DNA from: Azolla caroliniana
Lineage: Eukaryota; Polypodiophyta
Assembly: GCA_043228905.1 (NCBI GenBank)
Contig: JBHGNT010000007.1
Coordinates: 10,726,001 to 10,790,000, forward strand
Direction: 5' to 3'
Length of the DNA: 64,000 nucleotides
Every line of letters begins with the position of its first letter. Positions within the stretch are counted from its first letter, which is position 1. The notes beneath the pieces are model-generated. The model was not told where the DNA came from, made no database searches, and saw only the letters and a program-made list of their open reading frames with translations. This document shows positions 31,646 to 41,972 of the stretch, in pieces. A program made the position numbers and the translations under genes.

Positions 31646-32160
31646 ATTGTCTGGATGTGCAACATGTTCATGAGTTTCCCTTTCTGCCCGACGTGGCTGA
31701 GGGGAACTTCGCTGACATGTTCGATGGTATGCGGAGTGTCGTCTCTCGTTTCGACCACTCCTTGTTTTTCTGGTTTCTCCAAATAAGAGAACCATTCCTC
31801 ATGACTCGTCATATGATTCGCCGCTCCGGAATCAACATACTACACCTCGCTTGGTTTCGAGGTGTTCACGACCATCGAATTGGCTTTGTGCTTCATTACG
31901 AAGGCTGGGCCTGATCCATTTCCAACTCGTTCGGAGCCCTCGGTGTAGTGCGATTTCTGACGCCTTCGTGCGTCTCTTCCACTCGATCCGGCTTTGTCCG
32001 AATCGGCTCTCTTCTTCCAACACTCGCTCTCCCTGTGGCCTTTTTTGCCACAATACTAGCATTTCGTCACGGCCTTCTTTTGCAGGCTTCTAGCTCCGCT
32101 ATGACTCCCCCTACTTCCAAAGGGTTTGGAATTTCTTCCGGCATTTCAATTATGCCACAC
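31646..32160 (-). pseudogene. copia-B2 protease region and zinc knuckle, right of LINE
   Basis: 31812 down to the LINE reads MTSHEEWFSYLEKPEKQGVV, VSEVPLSHVGQKGKLMNMLH. Above it, frames at 32062-31832 give MKHKANSMVV-like and knuckle sequence K-C-stop-Y-C-GKKGHRESEC (about 32060-32020). It corresponds to 20182-20640 of copia-B1. The catalytic protease DSG is not clearly readable. Confidence 0.65.
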
Positions 32161-32627
32161 GTTGTCGTAGTGTATTTCGTACACTGTGTGAAAAACTTAT
32201 AAAGTACCGATTTAATAAATATGAATAAATAGTAGAAAATATTAAAATATATATAACATGCATAAGGCAAGATTCAAACCTTGCACCTCCATGTTAACAA
32301 TGTAATGTCTTACCATTGCACTAACATTTCATTGGTGTTAAAAAGTAGATGTCCCAAATAGAAACGTAAGTTCACGTAGGATAAACTTTAGTTAAAAGAA
32401 AAACGCATGCTAAAAGAAAAAGCTACGCATGCACATCTAGCGTGCATGAACGCTATAGTCGATAAAAAAAACGCACAAGTTAGAAAAAGCATGATCACTT
32501 TAGATAAAGCATATAGTCTATCTATAGGAAAAGCATGGAGTCTATAGTTAGAAAAAAAAGCATGGATTACTAAGACTCCCTTATCACTACATAAGGATGG
32601 GGAGCACAATGTAAAAGGAGTGTGAAA
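32161..32627. other. non-coding insertion in copia-B2 gag
   Basis: No coding similarity. It has an AT-rich part with a tRNA-like GATTCAAACCTTGCACCTCC string near 32268, then several copies of AGAAAAAGCATG-type short repeats (32400-32570) and a GGGGAGCACAATG end. It is probably an LTR or part of a non-autonomous element; the boundaries are those of the copia-B2 gag similarity and the next LTR. Confidence 0.35.
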
Positions 32628-32906
32628 TGTTTGGGAAATTGGATATATTTCCTAAAACACCAATAATAAACTATATTCGTGGGATTCAGGAGATTTCTAT
32701 ATCTTTCTCTATCAATCTAAATACATATTCTTACATAAATATTAATCAATAAAATACATTATACTTGTGGGATTCACAAGTTTCTAATAATCTATTCATA
32801 ATTAGAATCGTCTCAAATTCTTCCTCTTCCTAGTCCAAAACCCTAGCGGTTCCCACCCGACTCACGCAAACGATCTGACGTTGAAAGGCACGACAACGTT
32901 ATGCTC
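32628..32906 (+). repeat. solo LTR of the copia-A2 type, plus strand
   Basis: Begins TGTTTGGGAAATTGGATATA and contains the twin GTGGGATTCA motifs and CTAGTCCAAAACCCTAGCGG, then CCCACCCGACTCACGCA and GGCACGACAACGTTATGCTC. This matches the minus-strand LTR at 13206-13447. No primer site or coding sequence follows; copia-B2 gag resumes. A target duplication was not resolved. Confidence 0.6.
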
Positions 32907-33358
32907 TTTTCGACTGCCTACATTGCGTGTTGATCCGTCTCGTTCGCCACGACCACGGGGCCTATCTTCCTCCATGTATAGCATCCTATTGTCGGCGTGC
33001 ATACTCATCGACACACCCGCTTGATTTTCCTCCACGAGCAACATCGACTAAAGCTCGAAGAATGAAGACATATATCTCCCTTGTGTAGACTGCCGTTTGG
33101 AATGCTCAGAACGTCCACGCTAACCCTCCAAGACAAACCTGCACCATTTCATCCTCCTTTACGTTCACATTGATGGAGGCAAGAGAGTCGTAGATCTCCT
33201 TCATTCGGGCCATGTAATCGGCCACAGACAGATCTTTCTGTCAGACATTGCTGAGCTCCTGCCTGAGTTGCAGCTTCCTGGCCGTTGTGCTAGCGGCGAA
33301 AATCCCCTTGAGATTCGCCCACGTGTCCTTCGGCGTCTTAGCATCCCGAATGTAGCAC
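32907..33358 (-). pseudogene. copia-B2 gag, N-terminal part
   Basis: Minus frames include LLVEENQAGVSMSMHADNRM, MEEDRPRGRGERDG and, further right, DYMARMKEIYDSLASINVNV-like and TPKDTWANLKGIF blocks, matching copia-B1 gag at 20770-21130. It ends at 33358 where sequence changes to an LTR-like stretch. Confidence 0.6.
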
Positions 33359-33615
33359 GGTTTTACGCACCCAGTCTACGCACTAGGTTACACACCCAAT
33401 GTTGAGCTTTTCTCTCAGACAAAAGTACTATCAGTACTTTAATGCTCATGAATGAGCCTAGCACTCATGTGCCTATAATATTCTTATTTATTAAACTAGG
33501 AATATAGGCCCCTAACAACCTGTTGGATTCCATGTAACTAGACCTAGCCAATCGGTCTTCATCCGATCCGGCTCTCGGCCTCGTCAGCCGATCCGGCCCA
33601 TGTTGAACTATATAA
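33359..33615 (-). repeat. diverged LTR-like sequence
   Basis: Shares with 34030-34250 the order CAAAAGTACTATCAGTACTT / AAGTACTAACAAGTACTT, ATGAGCCT-GCACTAAT-TGCCTAT, AGGAATATAGGCCCCTAACA / GGAAAATAGGCCTCTGACAG and a GATCCGGCT-rich end. The two are probably copies of one LTR, on the minus strand next to copia-B2. Confidence 0.5.
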
Positions 33616-33619
33616 TGAG

Positions 33620-33840
33620 GAAATACCTATTATCCATTCATGATAGAAACCAAATCTAGCCAATGCACCTTGCAAAAAATCACAATCAACATCGTCATAA
33701 TCTTTCCCAAAATCGAGCATTGCAATTGCCAACTTTTGTTTGGAGTTGGATATTAGTATAGCAGATTCCCAAATGTAGAAACATTATCCAAGATATTTAT
33801 TTCTCGAGTGAAACTTGTTTGGGTTGGGTTAATAACTATG
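33620..33840 (-). pseudogene. LINE reverse-transcriptase fragment
   Basis: A minus frame at about 33755-33650 reads LAIAMLDFGKDYDDVDCDFL and GALARFGF, equivalent to the LLLDFEKAYDRVDWNFL block of the LINE at 28560. EINILDNVSTFGN precedes it. It is a short, diverged relic without ends. Confidence 0.65.
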
Positions 33841-33879
33841 TAAAAGTTCACATGTGCGGAAGCTTGTAAGTTAATAGAC

Positions 33880-34250
33880 ACAGTCGACTTGGCCAAACAA
33901 GTTTAAAAAAAAGCAGTTAGGAATACACAGAGAATGAATGAAGTACACAAAGAGAGAAGGATGGAGTTAGCATACAACAAGAAAATTTCTATTCAAAATG
34001 TTCTCAGTACAAACAAATGTGCTCATAGAGCACTTATATACAAGTCCACTATCAGGGGCTAACACAAGTACTAACAAGTACTTGAATGCTCTTCAATGAG
34101 CCTTTGACACTAATTGCCTATTATATTCCTTTTTCTAAAAACAGGAAAATAGGCCTCTGACAGCCCGTTGGCTTCCAACTGATCCTTCTTTCAGCTTCGT
34201 TAGTCGATCTGGTATCCAACCTTCAGTTGATTCGGCATATTGAGCTTGTC
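33880..34250 (-). repeat. LTR and polypurine tract remnant, minus strand
   Basis: The minus strand from 34250 starts TGACAAGCTCAATATGCCGA. Immediately upstream on that strand is AGGGGGGCTACTAAG, a polypurine tract. This marks a 3' LTR whose element body would lie to the right but is no longer recognisable. Similar to 33359-33615. Confidence 0.5.
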
Positions 34251-35040
34251 ACTTAGTAGCCCCCCTCAAGCTCAACTTGAGGTTGTCGTTCGCCCCAACC
34301 AATCCTTCGCTCCGGGTCCTTCTACCATATGTGTCTCATTGTAGTTTCTTAGATTGTGACCCTCATGTACTCCCTATATAACTCCACCCATGGGGTATGA
34401 ATGAGATATAAAAGAAGTTCCTTTCTAAATTTCTTTGTGTGCCTCTCTCTCTACCCCTCACGTTAATATATCTTTCTTTCTTTCTACCCCTCACGCTAAC
34501 CCCCTTGGGAGGGGGATGGCTCCACCTCCCACCCATCAACACGGGTAAATCACCTCTATTCAGTCATATACACAATTGAGTAGGTATTCAGATGACTTAC
34601 TTCTTTTACAACAAGGCTTCTTCATCAGGCATGAAGACGCCGATGATATCTGACCATTCAAGAGTTGTTCGGGCGTTGCATCAAAGTTCCCCTGGAGTGT
34701 CACATTGGCCATCTTGCAAACGTCTTGTTGTACTTCACCTTGTTTTGCTCTATGTTTCTCTCAGATAATTGATAGTTTTGTATATTATTAGTGCTAGAAA
34801 TTCTGTTGATGAGGAATCACACCGAGGTTTTGTATGCTTGAAGTTCCTATGTTATATCTATGGTCTCAATTGCAAGAATAGTTTGCTTTGCAATGCTCAA
34901 TACTAGATTTGAAAAAGATTATGCTTGATTCGACAATTGCAGGCAATAAAAGCCTTGATAGAGTAACTTAATTGATAGGTATGCATGGATGGTAAAATGG
35001 GTTTGTAAAGAATGGGGAATCACAAGATCCAATAGGTGGT
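34251..35040. other. intergenic, LTR-like debris
   Basis: 34300-34480 resembles an LTR core (CTCCCTATATAACTCCACCC, GAGATATAAAAGAAG, CTTTCTTTCTTTCTACCCC). The rest, to 35040, shows no gene. Short frames are not supported by any motif. Confidence 0.35.
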
Positions 35041-35500
35041 TGTAGAGTGTGGTACGAATGGGGTGGTAATCTTGTCCTCCATTCAAAGCTAAGATGTTTA
35101 TTTGGAGGGTCATGGTGGGTGGATTACCTTCAGGAGCTGCTTTGAGAAGACAAAATATTGCTTTTGGAATGTGCTTCTTTGCATAGTTTTAGAGTAACAT
35201 AATCGATATCGACTTATCAATTGTCCAACGACAATAGCTATTTGAAAATTTATATATACAATGTGGGCTTGTATAAGTGAAGTATTGGAAATCCTCTCTT
35301 CAAAGGTTGTTTGGTCATGTGGAATCGAGAATGCCTTCTGCACATTTTAGGATTGTCTTCCAATATTGAAGGTATAATTGGGGATTATGTTATAATTCGA
35401 GTATGCAAAACGCCTTTGTTTCTTATAGCGAATATGAGGTTTGAAGATGCGCTCAACGATTAAAAGGCATATATCAATATGGAAGTTCTCCTTATTGGAC
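35041..35500 (+). pseudogene. LINE C-terminal (zf-RVT) relic, plus strand
   Basis: The plus frame reads KAKMFIWRVMVGGLPSGAAL and RRQNIAFGMCFF, then (shifted) INCPTTIAI-KFIYTMWACI. This is the pattern seen in plant LINE zinc-binding C-termini, of a different subfamily from the 26391-26762 copy. It has stops and no ends. It is the retroelement relic closest to the 5' side of the host gene. Confidence 0.5.
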
Positions 35501-35623
35501 AATGGAGACTTCAAAGAAATTGCCACGAGGGGTACTCAGGAATCGTAGGTTGGTAACGCATCATGTCCGTGATTTGCATTGGCTTTTATCACATGGGATC
35601 GATGAATCATCGAGTGAGCAACG

Positions 35624-35658
<35 letters not shown>
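35624..35658 (+). repeat. (TCTA)n microsatellite
   Basis: About eight consecutive TATC/ATCT units. Confidence 0.95.
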
Positions 35659-35689
35659 GTGGAGATGAGGGATGTCATGGGAACCTTCA

Positions 35690-36379
35690 TTGATTTTGTG
35701 GTATTCTCTTTCATCCATTGTGTACATTTGTCAACTTAATACACACATTATAGTAGTTTCCCGGAAGAGAGAGAAAGAGAGGGGATGTTTTTTGTAGAAT
35801 GCTGATATTCTCTACAGATATTCTCTATATCAATATATGTATATATATATATATATATTCCCTTTGGAATGGATGCTACAGAAATTGGGTCGGTTATGCT
35901 ACAGAAATTGAGATGCGACGACACATGAGTGCGTACATGAATGAGGAAGCGAAGGGCAGGCCGAGGCTCTTGTCTTTCGCTTTCTCTTTGTCTTTTGCAC
36001 ACCAAATCTTTCCAAACCCCAAAAGATTCCTTACTTCCTCCATAGAAAATGCATGTTCTGCTCACCTGCTTTTGACCTCCTCCTTCACTCTCTTGTTCTT
36101 ACGCCTTTCCTCTGCTCTCTTCCATCAAAACCCTACCCCACCCCACCATTGCTCATCATCATCTTTACTTGGACTTCTCCCTCCTCTCAACACACACACA
36201 CACACACACACACAGATCCATCACTTCCACTACTACGTAGACTTAAACTATGATGATGAATGAATGAATAGATACGTTCCTGTGCAAGGATCAGCTACCC
36301 TTTTTCTCCTAAAACTCTATCTAGCATACACCATTGCTTACTACATTAATTACTTAGTACCCAATTTCTCATACTTGAA
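35690..36379 (+). promoter_or_regulatory. upstream region of the AUX1/LAX gene
   Basis: The 690 bases before the start codon contain an (AT)n run at 35832-35858, a pyrimidine-rich stretch (35970-36130) and a (CA)n run at 36190-36214. No clear TATA box at a usual distance or canonical TGTCTC auxin-response element was found by eye. The pyrimidine-rich part may be 5' leader. Promoter status follows from position only. Confidence 0.4.
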
Positions 36380-38997
36380 ATGGGTTCTGATCATATAATC
36401 AAGGACGTGAATATAGAACCTGAACAGGCTATGGTGGGTATAACCTACCGACCAATGGCACAATTGCAATTGGATGGGCATGAAGAAGTAGAAGACGAGT
36501 TAACCAGTGTGGTCAACAGCACGACTAACAATATTGTGTCATTAACGAAAGGGCGGAATCTATTGATGAAGAGATTCTTATGGCACGGAGGCTCTGTTTT
36601 TGATGCCTGGTTCAGTTGTGCTTCAAATCAGGTTTCCGTCGAAGATATCCATGTTTCCCAGCGGATTATGTTGTTGTGACACACAGATTCTTGTTTATAC
36701 GTTGCTCATTGTTTTGTATTGTTTTGTTTTTTTTAAACTTCTGTTGGTGGTGGATCATGGCAGGTTGCACAGGTGTTGCTCACACTCCCCTATTCCTTCT
36801 CTCAACTGGGGATGGCATCAGGCGTGTGTCTCCAAATCTTCTATGGATTGCTGGGGAGTTGGACTGCTTACTTGATCAGTTGCCTCTATGTGGAGTACAG
36901 ATCTAGAAAGGAGAAAGAGAATGTCAGCTTCAAGAATCACATCATTCAGGTACAAATCATCTTGCTCTATATGTTATCTATTTTTATGTATTCTACAGAT
37001 AAATGCATGCATAAATTCATATTCAATGTCCTATGCCCATGTCCTAGCATTTCCAATGCTCTTCTCTAAACAGTGGAAATGCTCAGACTCCTAGTATTCC
37101 AACTTGCTTCCCCCCCACACATTACCCTCATCTTTGAATAGTCGTAATCTTGGTATAAATCCTGTTGTAACTTGTTTCTGAACATCTTTATTGACACCCA
37201 CTTCTTTGATTGCATCTCTACCGATTAAACCCACATAATGTAAAGCATGGCCTTTGATACATCATGTAAAATCGTTAAGCATGTCTATCAATCACAAGTT
37301 CATCTGACATTTTTGATTTCTAAGGTTTCTAATCACTAATATAATGCATTTGTAGGAACCTATGCATATAATTTTCATATATTTATGCACATGGTTTCAT
37401 TTCTTAAGCGCTCAGTACTTTTGGACAGTGGTTCGAAGTGTTGGATGGCCTTCTCGGACCCTATTGGAAAGTTGTGGGGCTTGCCTTCAACTGCATATTC
37501 CTTTTGTTTGGATCTGTGATTCAACTCATTGCATGTGGAAGGTATCATACGTTGGAAATCAGTTAAGTCATGTCTTGTAGCTCACTCTCTCTAATTTGGT
37601 TGCTTCTTTTTTTGACTCTAGCAACATATACTACATCAGTGATCATTATGATAAGAGGACATGGACATATATATTCGGAGCTTGTTGTAGCCTAACGGTT
37701 TTCATACCTTCGTTCCATAATTACCGTGTGTGGTCTTTCTTGGGACTTGGTATGACAACATACACGGCATGGTATCTAACTATAGCAGCTGCCGTACATG
37801 GACAGGTAACTAGGGTGTTATTTACTAATAAAAAAAACCCCTAAGATTATTAGGCTCACACTCCCTTGATCATGTAAGAGACGACCTAGTAAGCACGACT
37901 AATCAATACAAAACATGTGGAATATTAGAATCTTAAGGATGATCTAGAGTAGTTGAGGCCGATTAATGAAGACAACTTGATGGAAAGTTCCATCATACTA
38001 CATAGGGGGGGAAGTGCATGGTAGGAACTAATCAATCTGACACAACTTTTGTCAACATTGTAACAGGTTTTGAATGTAAAGCATTCCGCTCCCTCCAAGT
38101 TGGTTTTATACTTCACCGGGGCGACGAATATTCTCTACACGTTTGGTGGGCATGCTGTGACAGTGTATGGTACAAATTTGCATTTAACATGCTTCCACTC
38201 GGCTGAAAAGTGAGATTAGGGAGTGCAGGAAAGGGATGATCATAATAAATATCTAAGAAATGAGCATGTGTGTGTAGGGAAATAATGCATGCAATGTGGA
38301 AACCTAAGAAGTTCAAAACTGTGTATTTCACCGCTACTTTGTATGTCTTCACATTGACATTACCATCTGCTATCACCATGTACTGGGCATTTGGAGATGA
38401 GCTTCTGGATCATGCAAATGCACTTTCACTGCTCCCCAAGACTGGTGCCCGCGATTTGGCGGTTGTTCTCATGTTAATACATCAGGTCCATCTTTTAATC
38501 TCAAACATATCATCTGTATGTATAATAACATCACAAGTATTCCACACCATCAGGTTCATGCTATGAACAATCATACCTTTATTAATGGAGTAAAAGTGGG
38601 AAAGTGACACACACACACACATATATATGGTCAAAAAACTTGTGAGATTCCTTATAAGCAAAGACTTTATGCCATCAATTTCTCATTTAATTGCAGTTCA
38701 TCACATTTGGTTTTGCTTGCACTCCCTTATACTTTGTTTGGGAGAAGGTGACCGGATTCCATGACACAAGTCGAAGCATCCTGATCCGGGGCCTAGTACG
38801 TTTTCCGGTGGTTCTCCCAATTTGGTTTTTGGCAATAATTTTCCCGTTTTTCGGCCCAATCAATTCAGCGGTCGGCTCTTTACTAGTAACTTTCACTGTA
38901 TATATCATACCAGCATTGGCACACATGATGACTTACCGAACAAGCATTGCAAGAGAGGTAATGTTAGTCTAAAGATATTGTCCATCCACATGCAAAC

Positions 38998-39041
<44 letters not shown>

Positions 39042-39881
39042 GTTACTTCCCTATTTTATGCGGGTCTCAAAACCACATAAAAACACAGTTGGGACAAAGA
39101 AAATTAGGATAAAAGATGATTTGGGATTGTCCCGACTCTGTTTGGGGACTGCGTGGAAATTGGGATTGCTTTTGTGCACCACATATATATATATATATTA
39201 TGTGTCACATAACAAGTCGGCAATGGTTCGGCGGTGCGGTTCGGTTCAGTTTCAACAGTTACAAACCGCAATTTAAACAGTTTAACGTTTATTTTTTTAA
39301 TTTAAAAAAATTGTTTTTAAACAATCTTTCCATTTTCAGGCCTTATTCTCACATTTTAGGAAAATCTTTAAAATTTTGAAAATTTAAAATAATGAGATAT
39401 TTTAAATTTAAAAAAAATGAAATATTTAAAATTTTTAAATTTTTAAAATTGAATTTTGACCTAAGTTCAAACTGAAATCGAACCACGAAACTGTAGTTTT
39501 AACGGTTTAATGGTTCGGTTTAATAGTTTCGTGGTTCGGTTCGGTTCGGTTCAAGTTTCAAATTTTTTAAATAGTTCGATTTTGACCCTCTCAAACCGAA
39601 CTGAACTGTTGCTGATTGTTAGTGTCACATCAGCTAATGATGTTTTTTACTGAAAGTAAATGTGATGGATTATTCTTATGCAGAATGCTGTAGAGAAGCC
39701 TCCGTTCTTTCTTCCAAGCTGGACATACATGTACGTGGCCAATATATTTGTGGTGGTATGGACATTGGTGGTTGGGGTGGGTTTCGGTGGTTGGGCAAGT
39801 ATCACCAATTTCGTTCATCAAATTGACAACTTTGGACTCTTCGCAAAATGCTATCAATGTCCACCCAAGCCTTCCCACTAA
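36380..39881 (+). CDS. LAX: auxin influx carrier, AUX1/LAX family
   Basis: Proton-coupled importer of auxin (IAA) in the plasma membrane, amino acid/auxin permease superfamily. Eight exons: 36380-36631, 36764-36949, 37429-37541, 37622-37805, 38067-38164, 38278-38485, 38697-38957, 39684-39881; 1500 bases, 499 residues. All introns are GT-AG and all phases join. Seen in order: FLWHGGSVFDAWFSCASNQ (exon 1), VLLTLPYSFSQLG (2), WFEVLDGLLG (3), RTWTYIFGACC and FIPSFHNYRVWSFLGLG (4), YFTGATNILYTFGGHAVTV (5), IMHAMWKPKKFK (6), ITFGFACTPLYFVWEK and IWFLAIIFPFFGPINS (7), FVHQIDNFGLFAKCYQCPP (8). No stop or frameshift. The N-terminus before the WHGG block (about 70 residues) is longer than I expect. AUX1, LAX1, LAX2 and LAX3 cannot be told apart by eye. 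Confidence 0.96.
39000..39038 (+). repeat. (AT)n microsatellite in intron 7
   Basis: About 19 AT dinucleotides just after exon 7. A shorter (AT)n run at 39182-39198 lies next to the MITE. Confidence 0.95.
39211..39621. mobile_element. MITE in intron 7 of the AUX1/LAX gene
   Basis: GTGTCACAT stands on both sides (39202-39210 and 39622-39630), an 8-9-bp target duplication. The ends are imperfect inverted repeats: AACAAGTCGGCAATGGTTCGG at the left, and TAACAATCAGCAACAGTTC as reverse complement of the right end. The interior is AT-rich with GGTTCGGTTCGGTT repeats and no coding capacity. It is most like a hAT-type MITE; 9 bp would allow Mutator-type. It sits clear of both splice sites. Confidence 0.75.
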
Positions 39882-40538
39882 ATAACAAATCCAAAGTAAC
39901 TCTTTCGGAACACACATAAACTATATTATATTATAGCTTCCTACCTTCTACTTTACATGCACCCAAAAGAACATAAACAAAACAAAGAAAGTGTGTGAAG
40001 CTACCTAAGGTCATTATTGCCATGCAAGAAAAATCACTCCCACTACCCAATAACATACCTCTTTGAATGAAACATATGCTTAAAGTTGTATACTCCACCC
40101 ACAATCTCGTCTTTGAAAAATACACAATTCCAATAACTCCTTTGAACAATGTTTCAATCTTACACGTTCAAGAATCGCAATCTCATGTAACACGTAGAAA
40201 AGATTTCAAGTTTTAGGTCTCACAACCATTTTGCTACCTATTTTACTTTGGATGTATCCCCAACATGACTTGTCTTCCCTCCCAAGGCCATCCCTTGGCA
40301 TTGAATTTGTTGCGTAAATAATTAATAACATACATATTACAAGATACATAAACATTTAAAAATATAGCACATTTTGGATCGAGAAATTTCCAAGAAATAC
40401 AAGATATTTGATTATATTAGAGTCATGTTAACCTTTGATCGCTTTTGATGTTGATCATGTTAGTGGTAAAAAACCTAGATAACATTTCAATCACGATAGG
40501 TTTTACGAATTCCCCCACTACAAGGGTCTGGATTATAT
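39882..40538. other. 3' flank of the AUX1/LAX gene
   Basis: Contains the probable 3' untranslated region. No AATAAA was singled out with confidence. No coding similarity is seen on either strand. Confidence 0.4.
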
Positions 40539-40668
40539 TGTTACGGGCATGCCCATATAATATCCCATGGTGAGAATTTACTGTAGTATTCTATACACGT
40601 GGATAAGTGTGAGGGTTATTATACGGTAAATTCTCACCACGGGATATTATATGGTCATGCCCGTAACA
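40539..40668. mobile_element. 130-bp foldback MITE
   Basis: Terminal inverted repeats of about 50 bp, TGTTACGGGCATGCCCATAT at the left and TGTTACGGGCATGACCATAT as reverse complement of the right, extend through ATAATATCCC-TGGTGAGAATTTAC. The loop is about 27 bp. Flanks share TAT. It is almost all inverted repeat, so it would fold into a strong hairpin. Confidence 0.8.
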
Positions 40669-40910
40669 TATAGCCTCTTGATGTAGATGGTGTAATTGGC
40701 TAAAGATAAACAATGTTTAAATTAGGAGTTTGCAACAGTTCAACTCAAGCCTAAATTAAGTCGGTAAACAATTGTTAAACGGTTTGGTGGTTCAGTTCAT
40801 TTTAGTTCAATCTTGGGCATCCTTAATTAGTTTGATATTGGTTTAGTTTGACTTGAGCCTTGCTTAACCGACTCAAAATAGTTAGGTCATTTATATATTT
40901 TTCAATTGAT

Positions 40911-40931
40911 AGAGAGAGAGAGAGAGAGATA
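40911..40931 (+). repeat. (GA)n microsatellite
   Basis: Ten or so GA units beside the large hairpin. Confidence 0.9.
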
Positions 40932-40982
40932 GAAAAGAAGAAAGAAAAAAAGATATATTAACGTCTTTTAAGGCCAAAAATG

Positions 40983-41276
40983 GCCCATGATTTGGAGTCA
41001 AAGATTATGGGGTTCAAGTTTCATATGATTGAAACCAGTCCAATGAACAATGGTTTATTTTGGCTGAAGTGCTTTAACATTGTCCAAGCCAAAATGGTTA
41101 CGCATTAACTACTTCGGAAGAGTTCAAAGCTGAACCGAATTGAACTGAACCCTAAACCGGTTACTAATTTGGCTTGAACAATGTTAAACCACTTCAGACA
41201 AACTAAACCATTGTTGATTCTTAGTTTCAATCATATGAAATTTGAAACCCATAATCTTTGACTCCAAATCATGCCT
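40983..41276. repeat. large imperfect inverted repeat (hairpin)
   Basis: The left arm (40983-41098) contains ATGATTTGGAGTCAAAGATT and TTCATATGATTGAAAC. The right arm (41165-41276) is its reverse complement with scattered mismatches over about 115 bp. A loop of about 65 bp contains GAACTGAACCCTAAACCGG. It could be a foldback transposon or a young inverted-repeat locus; no target duplication was identified. Confidence 0.75.
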
Positions 41277-41629
41277 TGATGGATCAGTCTTAGCCAAAGT
41301 CGAACCGCCAAATCCATCTATGAAGATTATGTCTTCGGTATAGCTTGAGACATTCATTTCAGTCATTTTGGGCATATATTCTTGGTCTAGACATACAACG
41401 GGAATGAACGTTGGGCTAATCTCGTCATTAGCGATCCCCAATATCAATCATAGTAGGTGTATCTAGGGAGAGAAATTTCTATATCGTATGGATTTCTGGG
41501 TGGAACATAATGTGGGTAATTGAAATTTGAGGGTGCATGAAACCAATAAATAATAAAAATGTGGAGTAGTTCTAAACCTATTTCCTCTAAACCTAGTCTA
41601 TTTATCTTGTTTCTGTGATGTCATTTAGG
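41277..41629. other. intergenic, nothing recognised
   Basis: Short antisense frame only, without known motifs. Near 41560 a weak GTGGAGTA match to the end of AUX1/LAX exon 2 suggests the duplicated segment may start here. Confidence 0.3.
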
Positions 41630-41972
41630 TACATCATCTTGATTTGCATGTTATCTATCTATATTATATAAGATATCCATAAGGTCATATTTTTACTCTT
41701 GCTAGCTAGTTGTGTGTATGCCCTATACCCATGTCATAGTATTCCAATGCTCTTCTCTATTTAGTGGAAATGCTCGTCTCCTGGTATTCCAACATTTACC
41801 CCCACATTGCCCTATCCTTGAATAGTCCTTTCTTGTTGTAACTTGTTTTTGAGTACCGTTATTGACGTGCACTTCTTCGATTGCATCTCTACCGATTAAA
41901 CCAACATAATGTAAAGCATTGCCTTTGATTCATCATGTAAAATTTGTTAGCATCTCCATCAATTACAAGGTA
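41630..41972 (+). repeat. diverged duplicate of AUX1/LAX intron 2
   Basis: From TCATTTAGGTACATCATCTT it matches the exon 2/intron 2 junction at 36942 and the following 370 bases: CCAATGCTCTTCTCTA-AGTGGAAATGCTC, CTTGTTGTAACTTGTTT, GATTGCATCTCTACCGATTA, CATAATGTAAAGCAT and ATCATGTAAAAT occur in the same order and strand. Exon 3 and later exons are not found after it. It is a partial copy of the gene. Confidence 0.8.

Larger units (their letters stand above)
21970..33358 (-). mobile_element. Ty1/copia element copia-B2, split by a LINE and an LTR
   Basis: Coding blocks run right to left: gag (33358-32907 and 32160-31832), protease and pre-integrase region (31812-31646, then 25429-25046), integrase (25042-23640), RT (23600-22850) and RNase H (22777-22199). 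The LINE occupies 25440-31635 and a further insertion 32161-32906. The RNase H tail continues into an unusual acidic extension. Multiple stops are present. Confidence 0.75.

Noticed and set aside
32268-32300. tRNA gene suggested by GATTCAAACCTTGCACC
   Set aside because: Same as above; it looks like a SINE-type or LTR-borne remnant.
36053-36263. Upstream small frame before the AUX1/LAX start
   Set aside because: Pyrimidine-rich leader-like sequence with a CA microsatellite; no conservation evidence.
37362-37580. Separate frame MHIIFIYLCTWFHF over exon 3
   Set aside because: It is out of frame with the conserved WFEVLDGLLG sequence and ends in intron 3.
39678-39881. Independent small gene MQNAVEKPPFF at the AUX1/LAX 3' end
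   Set aside because: It is exon 8 read from intron sequence; the splice acceptor at 39682-39683 joins it in frame to exon 7.
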